From NCBI GenBank assembly GCA_964247385.1, contig CAXTUB010000018.1, forward strand, positions 1 through 50,761: a stretch of 50,761 nucleotides of DNA. Direction: 5' to 3'. Numbering within the stretch: position 1 is the stretch's first letter; each line of letters starts with the position of its first letter. The translations under genes and the position numbers were made by a program. This stretch comes from TMP-86 sp964247385 (GTDB lineage: Bacteria; Pseudomonadota; Gammaproteobacteria; Steroidobacterales; Steroidobacteraceae). The notes under the pieces are model-generated. The model was not told the origin of the DNA, did no database searches, and saw only the letters and a program-made list of their open reading frames with translations. Below are positions 41,073 to 49,450 of the stretch, in pieces.

Positions 41073-42182
41073 TTAGATCACGATGAGCTCGGCGCGTAAT
41101 GCGCCTGCTTCGCGCAAGGCTTCCAGTATGGCGACGAGATCGCCCGGCGCCGCGCCCACATCGTTCACGGCGCGAACGATTTGGTCGAGCTCCACGCCCG
41201 GCTTGAACAAGAACATGCTGCGCGAGCCTTGATCCACATTGATGGTCGAGTTGGTGATCACCGCGGTTTGCCCGAGCGATAAAGGCGCCGGCTGACTCAC
41301 GGATTGATCTTCCTTGATGGTGACGGTGAGCGAGCCATGCGACACGGCCGCCGGAGTCACACGCACGTTGGAGCTGATGACGACGGTGCCAGTGCGCGAG
41401 TTGATGATCACGCGCGCAGGCGCGCTGCCCGGATCGAGCTCGAGATTTTCCACGCTCGATAAAAACGCCACGCGCTGCGTGGCATCCGCCGGTGCGCGCA
41501 CGCGGATGGAGCCGCCATCGATGATGGAAGCGACTCCGTCGCCGAGACTCTTGTTGACACTACCGACCAAATGCGTGGCCGTGGTGAAATCGGCTTGATT
41601 CAAATTCAAGACGATGGAGTCGCCTTGCTCCAGCTGAGAGACGACGGCGCGTTCCACCGTGGCGCCGTTGGGAATGCGGCCCGAGCTTGGAATGTTGACG
41701 CTGATCTTCGAGCCATCGTTGGCTTCCGCGCCAAATCCGGACACCACGAGGTTGCCTTGCGCAATGGCATAGACTTGATTATCGAGGCCGCGGAGCGGTG
41801 ATACGAGAAGCGAGCCGCCGCGCAAGCTCTTGGCATTGCCGAGCGAGTTGACGGTGACATCGATGGTTTGCCCGGGCTTTGCAAATGCGGGCAGCACCGC
41901 TTCCACCGACACCGCCGCCACATTCTTCAGCTGCGGGTTCACATTGGAGGGCACCGTGATGCCGAACTGCAGCAAATAATTCTTGAGAGACTGCACGGTG
42001 AAGGGCGCCTGGCTCGTTTGATCGCCTGTGCCGTCGAGCCCGACGACGAGACCATAGCCCACCAGCTGATTGGTGCGCACACCCTGCACGCGGGCAATGT
42101 CCTTGATGCGCTCGGCGTGCGTGCCCACGGCGGCCAGCAACGTGATGAAGCCCATGATCATTCTCAAGCGTCGGTGATGCAT
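41073..42182 (-). CDS. flgI: Flagellar P-ring protein FlgI
   Basis: Periplasmic P-ring subunit around the distal rod. The 369-residue protein has a signal peptide (about 1-23, MGFITLLAAVGTHA core) and the family signatures ERIKDIARVQGVRTNQLVGY, GLVVGLDGTGDQTSQAPFT, NVAAVSVEAVLPAFAKPGQ and the terminal VNDVGAAPGDLVAILEALRE. Several closely spaced Met codons at the start make the exact initiation uncertain by a few residues. Confidence 0.96.
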   Translation of the reverse strand: MHHRRLRMIMGFITLLAAVGTHAERIKDIARVQGVRTNQLVGYGLVVGLDGTGDQTSQAPFTVQSLKNYLLQFGITVPSNVNPQLKNVAAVSVEAVLPAFAKPGQTIDVTVNSLGNAKSLRGGSLLVSPLRGLDNQVYAIAQGNLVVSGFGAEANDGSKISVNIPSSGRIPNGATVERAVVSQLEQGDSIVLNLNQADFTTATHLVGSVNKSLGDGVASIIDGGSIRVRAPADATQRVAFLSSVENLELDPGSAPARVIINSRTGTVVISSNVRVTPAAVSHGSLTVTIKEDQSVSQPAPLSLGQTAVITNSTINVDQGSRSMFLFKPGVELDQIVRAVNDVGAAPGDLVAILEALREAGALRAELIVI

Positions 42183-42191
42183 GGCGAGTCT

Positions 42192-42884
42192 CTAGAACGG
42201 CATGATGGGTGAGTTGAAGAAACGCGCGAGCCAGCCCATGCGATTCGAATCTCCGACGGCGCCGCGCCCCGAATAACTGATGCGGGCGTTCGCGATCTTG
42301 TCGGAGGTCACGGTATTGTCGGTGGCGACATCGGTGGGCCGCACCACGCCCGCGATGCGCACGTACTCATCGCCCTGGTTCAACTGCAATTGCTTTTCGC
42401 CTTCCACCACCAAATTGCCGTTGGGCTGTACGTCGATCACCGCGACCGAGATGCTTCCCGCGAGGCTGTTGCTCTGCGCGCTCGAACCCGCGCCATCGAA
42501 GCTGTGCTTGCCGTCGAGCGATGCGTTGAACACGGGAACGCCGTTGTTCGTATAGGTTTTGCCGAACAGAGTTGCGCCCGTGTTCAACAACGTCGTGTCC
42601 TTCGAGGTCTTGGTGGTCGCCTGTTTGGTGGCGTTGGTGGATTCCTGCAAGCGGACGGTGAGCAGGTCGCCAACCCGGCGTGCTTTCAAGTCCGCGAATA
42701 AATTCAATTCCTGGCCCGCCTGATAAATCGCGCCGTCGCTGCGCGGCGCTGGCGGCGGGACGTAGGGCGGCGGTACCGGCGAGGGTTGCGGCTCGACCAG
42801 CGAACAGCCGCCGAGCGCGAGCACCGCGAGCATCAACACGTAAAGCGAGAACGGCACGCGGCGTTTCATCGCGCAGCGCTTCAT
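42192..42884 (-). CDS. flgH: Flagellar L-ring lipoprotein FlgH
   Basis: Outer-membrane L-ring subunit. The 230-residue protein has a lipoprotein signal with lipobox LALGGC followed by SLVEP, then the FlgH landmarks LFADLKARRVGDLLTVRLQE, GNLVVEGEKQLQLNQGDEYV and NARISYSGRGAVGDSNRMGW. The first ATG overlaps the flgG stop by one base; a second ATG five codons later is also possible. Confidence 0.95.
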   Translation of the reverse strand: MKRCAMKRRVPFSLYVLMLAVLALGGCSLVEPQPSPVPPPYVPPPAPRSDGAIYQAGQELNLFADLKARRVGDLLTVRLQESTNATKQATTKTSKDTTLLNTGATLFGKTYTNNGVPVFNASLDGKHSFDGAGSSAQSNSLAGSISVAVIDVQPNGNLVVEGEKQLQLNQGDEYVRIAGVVRPTDVATDNTVTSDKIANARISYSGRGAVGDSNRMGWLARFFNSPIMPF

Positions 42885-43669
42885 CAGACGTTGTTGGTCA
42901 GATACTGCAGCATCTGATCCGTGGTGCTGATGGCCTTGGAATTCATTTCGTAGGCGCGCTGCGTCTCGATCATGGAGACGAGTTCTTCCACGACGTTCAC
43001 GTTGGAGGTCTCGAGCGCGCCCTGCTGCGTTACACCGAGCCCGTTGGTCCCCGGCGTGCCGACTTGCGGCGCACCGCTGGCGACAGATTCGATCACCAAG
43101 TTGTCGCCGCGCGGCTCGAGCCCCGCGGTATTGATGAAATCAGCCAGCTGGATTTGACCGACTTGCGTCGGTGCCGTGCCTGCGAGCGTGGTCACCGAGA
43201 CAATGCCATCGGTGCCGATGGTGATGCTCTGCGCATTTGCCGGGATGGTGATGGCGGGCTGCAACGCATAACCATTGGCGGTCACGAGATTGCCCTGGCC
43301 ATCGAGCTTGAACGAGCCGTCGAGCGTGTACGCGGTGGTGCCATCGGGCATGGTGATCTGAAAAAAGCCGCGCCCGGTGACCGCGACATCCAGTGCATTG
43401 TTGGTCTGCTGCAAGCTGCCCGAGTCATACACCTTTTCGGTTGCGACGATGCGCACGCCCGTGCCCAGCGTGAGGCCCGTGGGGTACTGCGTGTTCTGCG
43501 AGCTCTGCGCGCCGACCTGGCGGATGTTCTGATACACGAGGTCCTGAAACGTCGCGCGGCCTTTCTTGAAGCCGGTGGTGTTCACGTTGGCGAGGTTGTT
43601 GGAGATGACCGCCATGCGCGTGTTCTGCGCATCGAGTCCGGTCTTGGCTGCCCATAAAGCGAGATCCAT
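42884..43669 (-). CDS. flgG: Flagellar distal rod protein FlgG
   Basis: Main subunit of the distal rod. At 261 residues it has the standard length and signatures: LWAAKTGLDAQNTRMAVISN, NLANVNTTGFKKGRATFQDL, and the C-terminal helix SMIETQRAYEMNSKAISTTD. It is followed directly by flgH (1-base overlap). Confidence 0.97.
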   Translation of the reverse strand: MDLALWAAKTGLDAQNTRMAVISNNLANVNTTGFKKGRATFQDLVYQNIRQVGAQSSQNTQYPTGLTLGTGVRIVATEKVYDSGSLQQTNNALDVAVTGRGFFQITMPDGTTAYTLDGSFKLDGQGNLVTANGYALQPAITIPANAQSITIGTDGIVSVTTLAGTAPTQVGQIQLADFINTAGLEPRGDNLVIESVASGAPQVGTPGTNGLGVTQQGALETSNVNVVEELVSMIETQRAYEMNSKAISTTDQMLQYLTNNV

Positions 43670-43723
43670 GAAGTGTCCTTTGTTATGCGTCGCGTGTTTG
43701 CTAAAGCCGGCGCTTGCTATCCG

Positions 43724-44464
43724 TTAGGCGTTTTGCATCAAGCGCTCGGCGCTCTGACTGTTTTGATCCACGGCGTTGATGCCCTTGATCTGCATTTCAT
43801 ACAGACGCTGCAGCTCGATCATGCTGATGAGCGATTGCGCCATGTTCACGTTGCTCGACTCGAGCGCACCGGCCGTAATTTGCACATTGACATCGCTCGG
43901 CGCACGCGCGCCGCTCTTCAGGCGAAACAGGCCGTCCTCGCCCTTGGCCAACAGGTTGGCCGGCGGATTCACGAGCTTGATGCGGTCGACTTGCGACAGT
44001 GCCGATGGCGCCAGCCCCAGCGGCACCACCGAGATGGTTCCATCGCCGCCGATGGTGATCTGAGTCGCCGGCGGCAGGCTGATGGGATTGCCTTCGGACA
44101 TGACGGGCAGGCCGCTCGTCGTTTGCAGCAAGCCGGTCGGCGAGAGCTGCAAATCCCCCGCGCGCGTGTAGGCTTCTTTTCCATCGGCCCCTTGCACCGC
44201 AATGAAGCCTTGGCCATTCACCGCGATATCGAGGTCGCGTCCCGTGGTCGACAAAGTCCCCGAGGTGAGATCGGTGCCTGCATCCGTGGCGACGGCATTC
44301 ACGCGCGTGGGGAAGCCATAGCCGTAGATCGGCAAACTCGAGAAAGCATGCAAGTCGGCGCGAAAGCCCGTGGTGCTGACGTTCGCCATGTTGTGATTGT
44401 TGACGGCTTGCGCCTGCATGATCTGCTTGGCGCCCGTCATCGCAACGTACAGTGCGTGATCCAT
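43724..44464 (-). CDS. flgF: Flagellar proximal rod protein FlgF
   Basis: Proximal rod subunit, 246 residues. It has the rod signature YVAMTGAKQIMQAQAVNNHN followed by MANVSTTGFRADLHAF, the typical DLDIAVNGQGFIAVQGADG, and the C-terminal SLISMIELQRLYEMQIKGIN. It lies between flgE and flgG. Confidence 0.96.
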   Translation of the reverse strand: MDHALYVAMTGAKQIMQAQAVNNHNMANVSTTGFRADLHAFSSLPIYGYGFPTRVNAVATDAGTDLTSGTLSTTGRDLDIAVNGQGFIAVQGADGKEAYTRAGDLQLSPTGLLQTTSGLPVMSEGNPISLPPATQITIGGDGTISVVPLGLAPSALSQVDRIKLVNPPANLLAKGEDGLFRLKSGARAPSDVNVQITAGALESSNVNMAQSLISMIELQRLYEMQIKGINAVDQNSQSAERLMQNA

Positions 44465-44501
44465 GTCGTGATGCTTCGCTAGCTAACTCTTGCGCAACTC
44501 A

Positions 44502-45719
44502 TCAACGGATGTTGATGATGGTTTGCGTGATTTGATCCGACGTGGTGATCACTTGCGCGTTCGCTTGGAATGCGCGCTGCGCCGTGATCATCTGCACGAG
44601 CTGCGTGGTCAAATCCACATTCGATTGCTCGAGTGCGCCCGCTTGAATCTGTCCGAAACCCGCGGTGTTGGCCTGCCCGAGAATCACGTTGCCGGAAGAA
44701 AAAGTTTCCGCCCACTCCGTGTCGCCGAGCTGACGCAAACCTTGCGGGTTCGGGAAATTTCCGACGGCGAGCTGGCCGAGCTGGGTGGAGCGGCCATTGG
44801 TGTAAACGGCCGATACGATACCGGAGGGATCGATGGCCACCGTGCTCAACTGGCCCGTGGCGTAGCCATCCTGCGTAATGGAGTTCACGCCAAACTGCGA
44901 TCCGTACTGCGTGCTCTTGCCAAAGTTGAACGTGAGATTGATGGGGTTTGCGCCCGAAGGCGGCGTGTACGCGGGAAAAGTCAGGTCACCGCCCGCGGGA
45001 GTCGTGACCAAGCCCGTGCTCGAAAACGTCAAGGCCTGAGGCGTGCCCACTTGGGTGCCATTGATGGCCAGCCCCACGTTCCATTGGTTCGCCGTCGCCG
45101 TCTTGATGAAATAAAACGTCGCGTTGTATTGATTGCCGAGCGAGTCGTACACCGCGGTGGTCGTCGATTGGTTATAGGTGTTCGGATCGGCCGGGTCGAA
45201 CGTGGCAACGGCCGGCGGTGCGGCCGACCCCGGCAAGTTCAGAATGACCGAACCGCTCGTGGTGGCATTGGGAGCGCTCGAAGAAGTCTGCAGATTCAAG
45301 TTGTCCAGGGCACCGGTGTTGAACCCGCCATTGGCGAGCGGCGGAAACACTTGCAGAAAGTCTCCCGTCGCGCTCACCACATCGCCATCGCGATTGATCG
45401 AGAAGGCGCCGTTGCGCGTGTACACCGGACCTTCCGAGCCTTGCAACCGGAAGAAGCCGTCGCCGCTGATGGCAAGATCGAGGTTCGATGAGGTGGTGGT
45501 GATATTGCCTTGCGTGAATTGTTGCGCCGTGCGCGCAAGGCGCACGCCATCGCCCGTAAGCCCCGTGTTCAAGCTCTTCGCACCCGCCGCATACACATCG
45601 GCAAATTCGGCGCGCGATTGCTTGAATCCCGTGGTATTTGCGTTCGCGATGTTGTTGGCCGTGACGTTGAGATCCGACGTGGCGGCCGTGAGGCCCGAGA
45701 GGGCAATTTCGAAAGACAT
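44502..45719 (-). CDS. flgE: Flagellar hook protein FlgE
   Basis: Subunit of the universal-joint hook. The 405-residue protein has the N-terminal signature IALSGLTAATSDLNVTANNI followed by ANANTTGFKQSRAEFADVY, a variable surface domain (about 110-300), and the C-terminal LTTQLVQMITAQRAFQANAQ. It follows flgD by 24 bp. Confidence 0.96.
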   Translation of the reverse strand: MSFEIALSGLTAATSDLNVTANNIANANTTGFKQSRAEFADVYAAGAKSLNTGLTGDGVRLARTAQQFTQGNITTTSSNLDLAISGDGFFRLQGSEGPVYTRNGAFSINRDGDVVSATGDFLQVFPPLANGGFNTGALDNLNLQTSSSAPNATTSGSVILNLPGSAAPPAVATFDPADPNTYNQSTTTAVYDSLGNQYNATFYFIKTATANQWNVGLAINGTQVGTPQALTFSSTGLVTTPAGGDLTFPAYTPPSGANPINLTFNFGKSTQYGSQFGVNSITQDGYATGQLSTVAIDPSGIVSAVYTNGRSTQLGQLAVGNFPNPQGLRQLGDTEWAETFSSGNVILGQANTAGFGQIQAGALEQSNVDLTTQLVQMITAQRAFQANAQVITTSDQITQTIINIR

Positions 45720-45743
45720 ATCAAGACTCCGTGATGAGTTCGA

Positions 45744-46472
45744 TCAAGAGATTTGACGCACGCTCGAGAACGCAACGTCGCCCACGCCCGCAAGCGACAG
45801 CGTCAGGCCCGTCTGGCCTGCGCCCATGGTCACGCTTTGCACGGCGGCATTGATGAGTGTGGTGGCAGCAACGGGCTTGCCGTCCGCGCCTACGTAGGCG
45901 GCATTCACCTGATAGATGCCGGGCGCTGCCCGCGAGCCATCGAGTCGAGTGCCATTCCAACTGTACTGCGCCAATCCGGCGGCATGTTGACCAAGGCTCG
46001 CCTGTTGCACGATGTTGCCGGCCGCGTCGGTCACCGTGACCATGACTTGAGTGCTCGCTTGCGGCAGATCAATGGCGCCCGTCACCGCACCGCTCGACCC
46101 AAGCTGTGCCGCATGGCCTTCCACCAACGCATTGCGTCCGAGAAGAGATGAAGCTTGCAGCGCCTGATTCGAAGTGAGCGAGCTCGAGAGGGTCGAGAAG
46201 GAATCGTTCAGCTGCGCAAGCCCTTGCACCTGACTGATTTGCGCCAGCTGGCCGAGAAACGCCGTGCTGTCGAGCGGCTTGGTCGGATCCTGATTCTTGA
46301 GCTGCGCCAGCATGAGCGTCAGAAACTCGTTCTGATTCAAGCTCGCAGTCTTGTTCGCGCTCGGCGCAGTGCCGCCGGCTTTCGCGTCCGCAGGCGGCAC
46401 GTTGTGAATGGCGCGATCCAGGATGTCGAGCGCGCTTTGCGACAGGCCTTGAGAGTTGTTGTCGATCTGCAT
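45744..46472 (-). CDS. flgD: Flagellar hook-capping protein FlgD
   Basis: Scaffold cap for hook assembly. The 242-residue protein has the conserved N-terminal region LNQNEFLTLMLAQLKNQDPT followed by KPLDSTAFLGQLAQISQVQGL. A C-terminal Ig-like/Tudor-type region contains YSWNGTRLDGSRAAPGIYQV. Confidence 0.95.
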   Translation of the reverse strand: MQIDNNSQGLSQSALDILDRAIHNVPPADAKAGGTAPSANKTASLNQNEFLTLMLAQLKNQDPTKPLDSTAFLGQLAQISQVQGLAQLNDSFSTLSSSLTSNQALQASSLLGRNALVEGHAAQLGSSGAVTGAIDLPQASTQVMVTVTDAAGNIVQQASLGQHAAGLAQYSWNGTRLDGSRAAPGIYQVNAAYVGADGKPVAATTLINAAVQSVTMGAGQTGLTLSLAGVGDVAFSSVRQIS

Positions 46473-46507
46473 GAAGTTCTCCTGCGCGGCGCTCTAGTGC
46501 TGCGGCA

Positions 46508-46942
46508 CTAGCGGCCGAGCGAAATCGTCTTGAGCAACAAATCGCGCGCCGTGTTCATGGCGTCGATGTTGGTTTGAAAAGAGCGCGACGCCGAAATCAT
46601 GTTGGTCATCTCTTCGATGGAATTGACGTTCGAAGAAAAGACATAGCCCGCCTTGTTGGCGAGCGGATGGCCCGGCGCGTATTGCATTTGCGCCGGCGCC
46701 TGGCTTTCGACGATGCCGGTCACGCGCACGCCGACGGAGGCCGCATCCTCATCGTGCGGCACATCCCAACCGAAGCCATCGCGCATCATCGACTGGAACA
46801 CCGGGTGGCGCGCCCGATAGGTTTTGGATGCATCGCCGGAAATACTTTCCGCGTTCGCGAGATTGCTCGCCGTGGTGTTCAGGCGAATGGACTGCGCGTT
46901 GAGCGCCGAGCCCGCGACATCGAAAATATTGAACAACGACAT
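46508..46942 (-). CDS. flgC: Flagellar proximal rod protein FlgC
   Basis: Rod subunit, 144 residues. Signatures are FDVAGSALNAQSIRLNTTAS followed by NLANAESISGD, VTGIVESQAPAQMQYAPGHP, and the C-terminal NSIEEMTNMISASRSFQTNI. It lies 14 bp after flgB. Confidence 0.96.
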   Translation of the reverse strand: MSLFNIFDVAGSALNAQSIRLNTTASNLANAESISGDASKTYRARHPVFQSMMRDGFGWDVPHDEDAASVGVRVTGIVESQAPAQMQYAPGHPLANKAGYVFSSNVNSIEEMTNMISASRSFQTNIDAMNTARDLLLKTISLGR

Positions 46943-46956
46943 GCGTATTTCCTCGC

Positions 46957-47343
46957 CTATTGGCCGGTGATCGCCATGTTCAAGTTGGCGATGGTTTGAT
47001 TGATGAATGCAAGACTCGCCTGATAGCGCACCGAGTTCTCCGCGAATGCCGCTTGTTCCACCGGCATCTCCACGGTGTTGCCGTCGATCGACGCTTGATA
47101 GGGGTTGCGGTATTTGAGATCCGCATTGGGCGCATCACTGGTCGCGGGCGCCAGATGCGCAGCGCGAGTCTGCTCGAGTCTGAGCGGCACGGCATCCGCG
47201 CCCACAAGCGCTGCTTCGAAATCAAAATCACGCGCCTTGAAACCCGGCGTGTCGGCGTTGGCAAGATTTGCTGCCAGAACGCCGACGCGCTCGCCGCGCA
47301 ACGCGAGTGCTTGCTCATGAATGCCGAAGATGTTGTCAAACAT
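46957..47343 (-). CDS. flgB: Flagellar proximal rod protein FlgB
   Basis: First rod gene of the flgBCDEFGHIJ(KL) operon, 128 residues. It has IHEQALALRGERVGVLAANL followed by ANADTPGFKARDFDFEAAL, and the C-terminal SLAFINQTIANLNMAITGQ. A perfect sigma-54 promoter lies upstream with a leader of about 38 nt, and AAGAG precedes the ATG. Confidence 0.96.
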   Translation of the reverse strand: MFDNIFGIHEQALALRGERVGVLAANLANADTPGFKARDFDFEAALVGADAVPLRLEQTRAAHLAPATSDAPNADLKYRNPYQASIDGNTVEMPVEQAAFAENSVRYQASLAFINQTIANLNMAITGQ

Positions 47344-47391
47344 ACTGACTCTTGATTGCGTGACAAAATGCTCTGAACCCGGAGCACATCA

Positions 47392-47407
47392 AGCAACTCT
47401 CGTGCCA
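47392..47407 (-). promoter_or_regulatory. Sigma-54 promoter of the flgB operon
   Basis: The minus strand reads TGGCACGAGAGTTGCT, an exact match to the sigma-54 consensus TGGCAYRNNNNTTGCW. The predicted start is near 47381, 38 nt before the flgB ATG. Confidence 0.88.
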
Positions 47408-47575
47408 ATCCGTCGGCGCTCCCGCAATCGCGTGCTGGGGCCCACCGGCTGAGCTGGCGGACATGCATCAAGCTGCGCGGCTTGCGATTGCCGTGTGCGT
47501 TCTGGCGCGAGCGGCAAGTATTTGCCGCCTGCAGGCGGCGGTCGCGGGCATCACTCGACGTGAGTCGCCTGCGGT

Positions 47576-47591
47576 TGGCATATAAGTTGCT
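47576..47591 (+). promoter_or_regulatory. Sigma-54 promoter of flgA, with predicted +1 at the start codon
   Basis: TGGCATATAAGTTGCT is an exact match to TGGCAYRNNNNTTGCW on the plus strand. Counting from the -12 C (47590) puts +1 at 47602, one base before the flgA ATG at 47603. The region between shows no ribosome binding site. It is divergent from the flgB promoter 170 bp away. Confidence 0.85.
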
Positions 47592-47602
47592 CCCTCCCAA
47601 GA

Positions 47603-48316
47603 ATGGGATTCGATGCGCCAATTTTTCGCCGCGCCGTACTGCTCGCAGGCTTTGCGATCGCGGCCCACGCGAATGAATCTGCAACCGTCGAGCCGCCCTC
47701 GCGCATCGAATCAGCCGCACGGGATGCCGCGGTCTTGGCCATGCCGACGCTCACGCCAACGCAACGCTTGCAGGCAGGCCCCGTCGATGCGCGGCTACGC
47801 GTTCCGGCATGCACGCAAGCCCTGCGGGCCGCGCCAGGTCCGGGCACACACACGCGCGATCGCATTCTCATTGAAGTTCGCTGCGCATCGCCCGCATGGC
47901 GCGTTTTCGTGCCTGCGCGAATCACGGGCACGCGGTCCGTGCTCGCGCTGTCGCGCCCGGCTTCCGCCAGCCATGTGCTCGCCGCCGAAGATATCGAGAC
48001 GGTGACCAGCGATACCGCGCAACTGCCGTTAGGCCACTTCGACGCCAACGTGAGCCTCGTAGGCGCGAGTTTGAAACGCTCGCTCCCCGCCGGCGCCGTG
48101 CTCACGGATCAGCTCCTTAATTCGCCGTCTGCCATTTCGCGCGGACAGCAAGTCACGCTCCTCGCAAGCGTCGGCGGGATCGACGTGCGCATGCAGGGAC
48201 GCGCGTTGGCGGATGGCCAGGTCAGCCAGCGCATCAAGGTGCGTAATGCGTCCTCCGGCCGCGTGGTCGAAGGCATTGCCCGCGGTCCTGGAGTCGTCGA
48301 AATAATTTCGCCTTGA
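47603..48316 (+). CDS. flgA: Flagellar P-ring assembly chaperone FlgA
   Basis: Periplasmic chaperone for FlgI assembly. The 237-residue protein has a signal peptide (RRAVLLAGFAIAAHA, cleavage before NES) and the C-terminal SAF/FlgA domain with VLAAEDIETVTSDTAQLPLG, LTDQLLNSPSAISRGQQVTL and RIKVRNASSGRVVEGIARG. Alternative in-frame starts downstream would remove the signal peptide, so the ATG at 47603 is favoured although a sigma-54 promoter leaves it without a leader. Confidence 0.93.
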   Translation: MGFDAPIFRRAVLLAGFAIAAHANESATVEPPSRIESAARDAAVLAMPTLTPTQRLQAGPVDARLRVPACTQALRAAPGPGTHTRDRILIEVRCASPAWRVFVPARITGTRSVLALSRPASASHVLAAEDIETVTSDTAQLPLGHFDANVSLVGASLKRSLPAGAVLTDQLLNSPSAISRGQQVTLLASVGGIDVRMQGRALADGQVSQRIKVRNASSGRVVEGIARGPGVVEIISP

Positions 48317-48323
48317 GCCCTTC

Positions 48324-48339
48324 AGTGACGCACGTCACA
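48324..48339. promoter_or_regulatory. CRP/Vfr/Clp-like palindrome between flgA and flgM
   Basis: AGTGACGCACGTCACA matches TGTGA-N6-TCACA in 9 of 10 positions. It begins 7 bp after the flgA stop and lies about 120 bp upstream of the flgM start of transcription. It could instead be a small hairpin (GTGAC/GTCAC), but no T-run follows. Confidence 0.35.
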
Positions 48340-48413
48340 GTCGATAACTTGGCCAGACGCAGCAATGCGCTTGCCTTTTCCCGATTAAGTAATGAGATGT
48401 GGTTCGTTGAAAC

Positions 48414-48440
48414 TAAAGTTCGGCGGGCGCCGGACGATAA
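48414..48440 (+). promoter_or_regulatory. Sigma-28 (FliA) promoter of flgMN
   Basis: TAAA (48414-48417), 15 nt, then GACGATAA (48433-48440), close to the FliA consensus TAAA-N15-GCCGATAA. The predicted start near 48447 leaves about 28 nt before the GTG at 48475 but only about 10 nt before the GTG at 48457, which supports the later start. Class III control of flgM is the classic arrangement. Confidence 0.8.
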
Positions 48441-48474
48441 CGGGTTTAACTGAACCGTGTTTGGAGTATGTGTC

Positions 48475-48777
48475 GTGACGAGCAAGATCGACGGGTACAA
48501 AACGTCTCAAGCCATCGCAGGTGCTGGCGTTGCGAGCGTCAGATCTTCGGGCGTCGAAAAGTCGCCCGGCCCCGCCGAGTCAAGCTCGGCCGATCAGATC
48601 ACGTTGACCGACTCCGCGCGCTCTTTGCAGAAGCTTTCCGAAGCCGTTGCGCAGACGCCCGTGGTCGACTCGGCGAAGGTCGAATCCGTCAAGATCGCCT
48701 TGCAACAAGGGACCTATGTCGTGGATTCGAAGCGAGTCGCCGACAAGATCATCGGCTTTGAATCGCTCTTGAAGTAA
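48475..48777 (+). CDS. flgM: Anti-sigma-28 factor FlgM
   Basis: Negative regulator that binds FliA until it is exported through the completed hook-basal body. It is 100 residues from the GTG at 48475, which has GGAG 8 nt upstream. The N-terminal half is disordered (exported part). The C-terminal sigma-binding region carries ADQITLTDSARSLQKLSEAV and VDSAKVESVKIALQQGTYVV, ending RVADKIIGFESLL. Followed by flgN after 20 bp. Confidence 0.93.
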   Translation: MTSKIDGYKTSQAIAGAGVASVRSSGVEKSPGPAESSSADQITLTDSARSLQKLSEAVAQTPVVDSAKVESVKIALQQGTYVVDSKRVADKIIGFESLLK

Positions 48778-48797
48778 GCGCGCGTCCCGCGCATCCA

Positions 48798-49283
48798 ATG
48801 AACGGCCAGACTCCGCTCGATGATGTGCTGGACCGACAGATCGACGTCGCGCGTAAGCTCGCGGCTCTCCTGGAATCAGAACGCAGCGCGCTGACCGGTC
48901 AATCCCCAGATGCGGTGGCCGAGATCGCTGCGTGCAAAGTGCAGTTGCTCGAGGCGTTCGAGCGGCTCGAGCAGGAGCGCATCGCCGCGGAGCCGGCGGC
49001 CGCATCGCCAACCGCTTCGCAGGCAAGCCGTGAGGCCAGCCGCGAGGCTAGCCGCCTTGCAAACGATACCAGCATCACGCGGGCAGCCTCCCATCGATGG
49101 AAGTCACTGATGTCGCTCATGGCGGCATGCCGGCAGGCTAATGAAACCAACGGACTGATCGTGAGCCTGCGCCAAGGTCAAATTCGTCAGCTCATGGATA
49201 TCGTGCGCGGCGTTCCGGCACTCACTTACGGACCCACCGGGCAAACTTTCGCAAGCGCACTGCGCCCCCTCGGCCGCGTTTAA
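48798..49283 (+). CDS. flgN: Flagellar export chaperone FlgN
   Basis: Chaperone for the hook-filament junction proteins FlgK and FlgL. The 161-residue helical protein has an N-terminal helix LDRQIDVARKLAALLESERS and a C-terminal helix ACRQANETNGLIVSLRQGQI. It also carries an inserted Ala/Ser/Arg/Glu-rich repeat (ASRE three times) at about residues 75-87. Position after flgM and the overall pattern identify it; sequence conservation in the family is low. Confidence 0.87.
   Translation: MNGQTPLDDVLDRQIDVARKLAALLESERSALTGQSPDAVAEIAACKVQLLEAFERLEQERIAAEPAAASPTASQASREASREASRLANDTSITRAASHRWKSLMSLMAACRQANETNGLIVSLRQGQIRQLMDIVRGVPALTYGPTGQTFASALRPLGRV
49023..49058 (+). repeat. Tandem 12-bp repeat inside flgN
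   Basis: Three consecutive 12-bp units (49023, 49035, 49047) encode ASRE-ASRE-ASRL in the linker of FlgN. The units differ mainly at synonymous positions. Confidence 0.8.
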
Positions 49284-49291
49284 TCGCGCGT

Positions 49292-49318
49292 GTTCGGCAG
49301 CTGCCGAACTCTTTCTCC
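49292..49318 (+). terminator. Terminator after flgMN
   Basis: GTTCGGCAGCTGCCGAAC is a perfect 18-bp palindrome followed by the T-rich TCTTTCTCCC, 9 bp after the flgN stop codon. Confidence 0.75.
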
Positions 49319-49450
49319 CAAGCCATCTTTCGCATTTGCTGCACCGCGCCGTAGCGCAGGAGTGTTTCACGTCGATCGAGTCGTCGACCCTGATGGCAGT
49401 GGATGATCCTGCACAAAGCATTGAAATGATTTGTTCAAACCGGATCGAAT

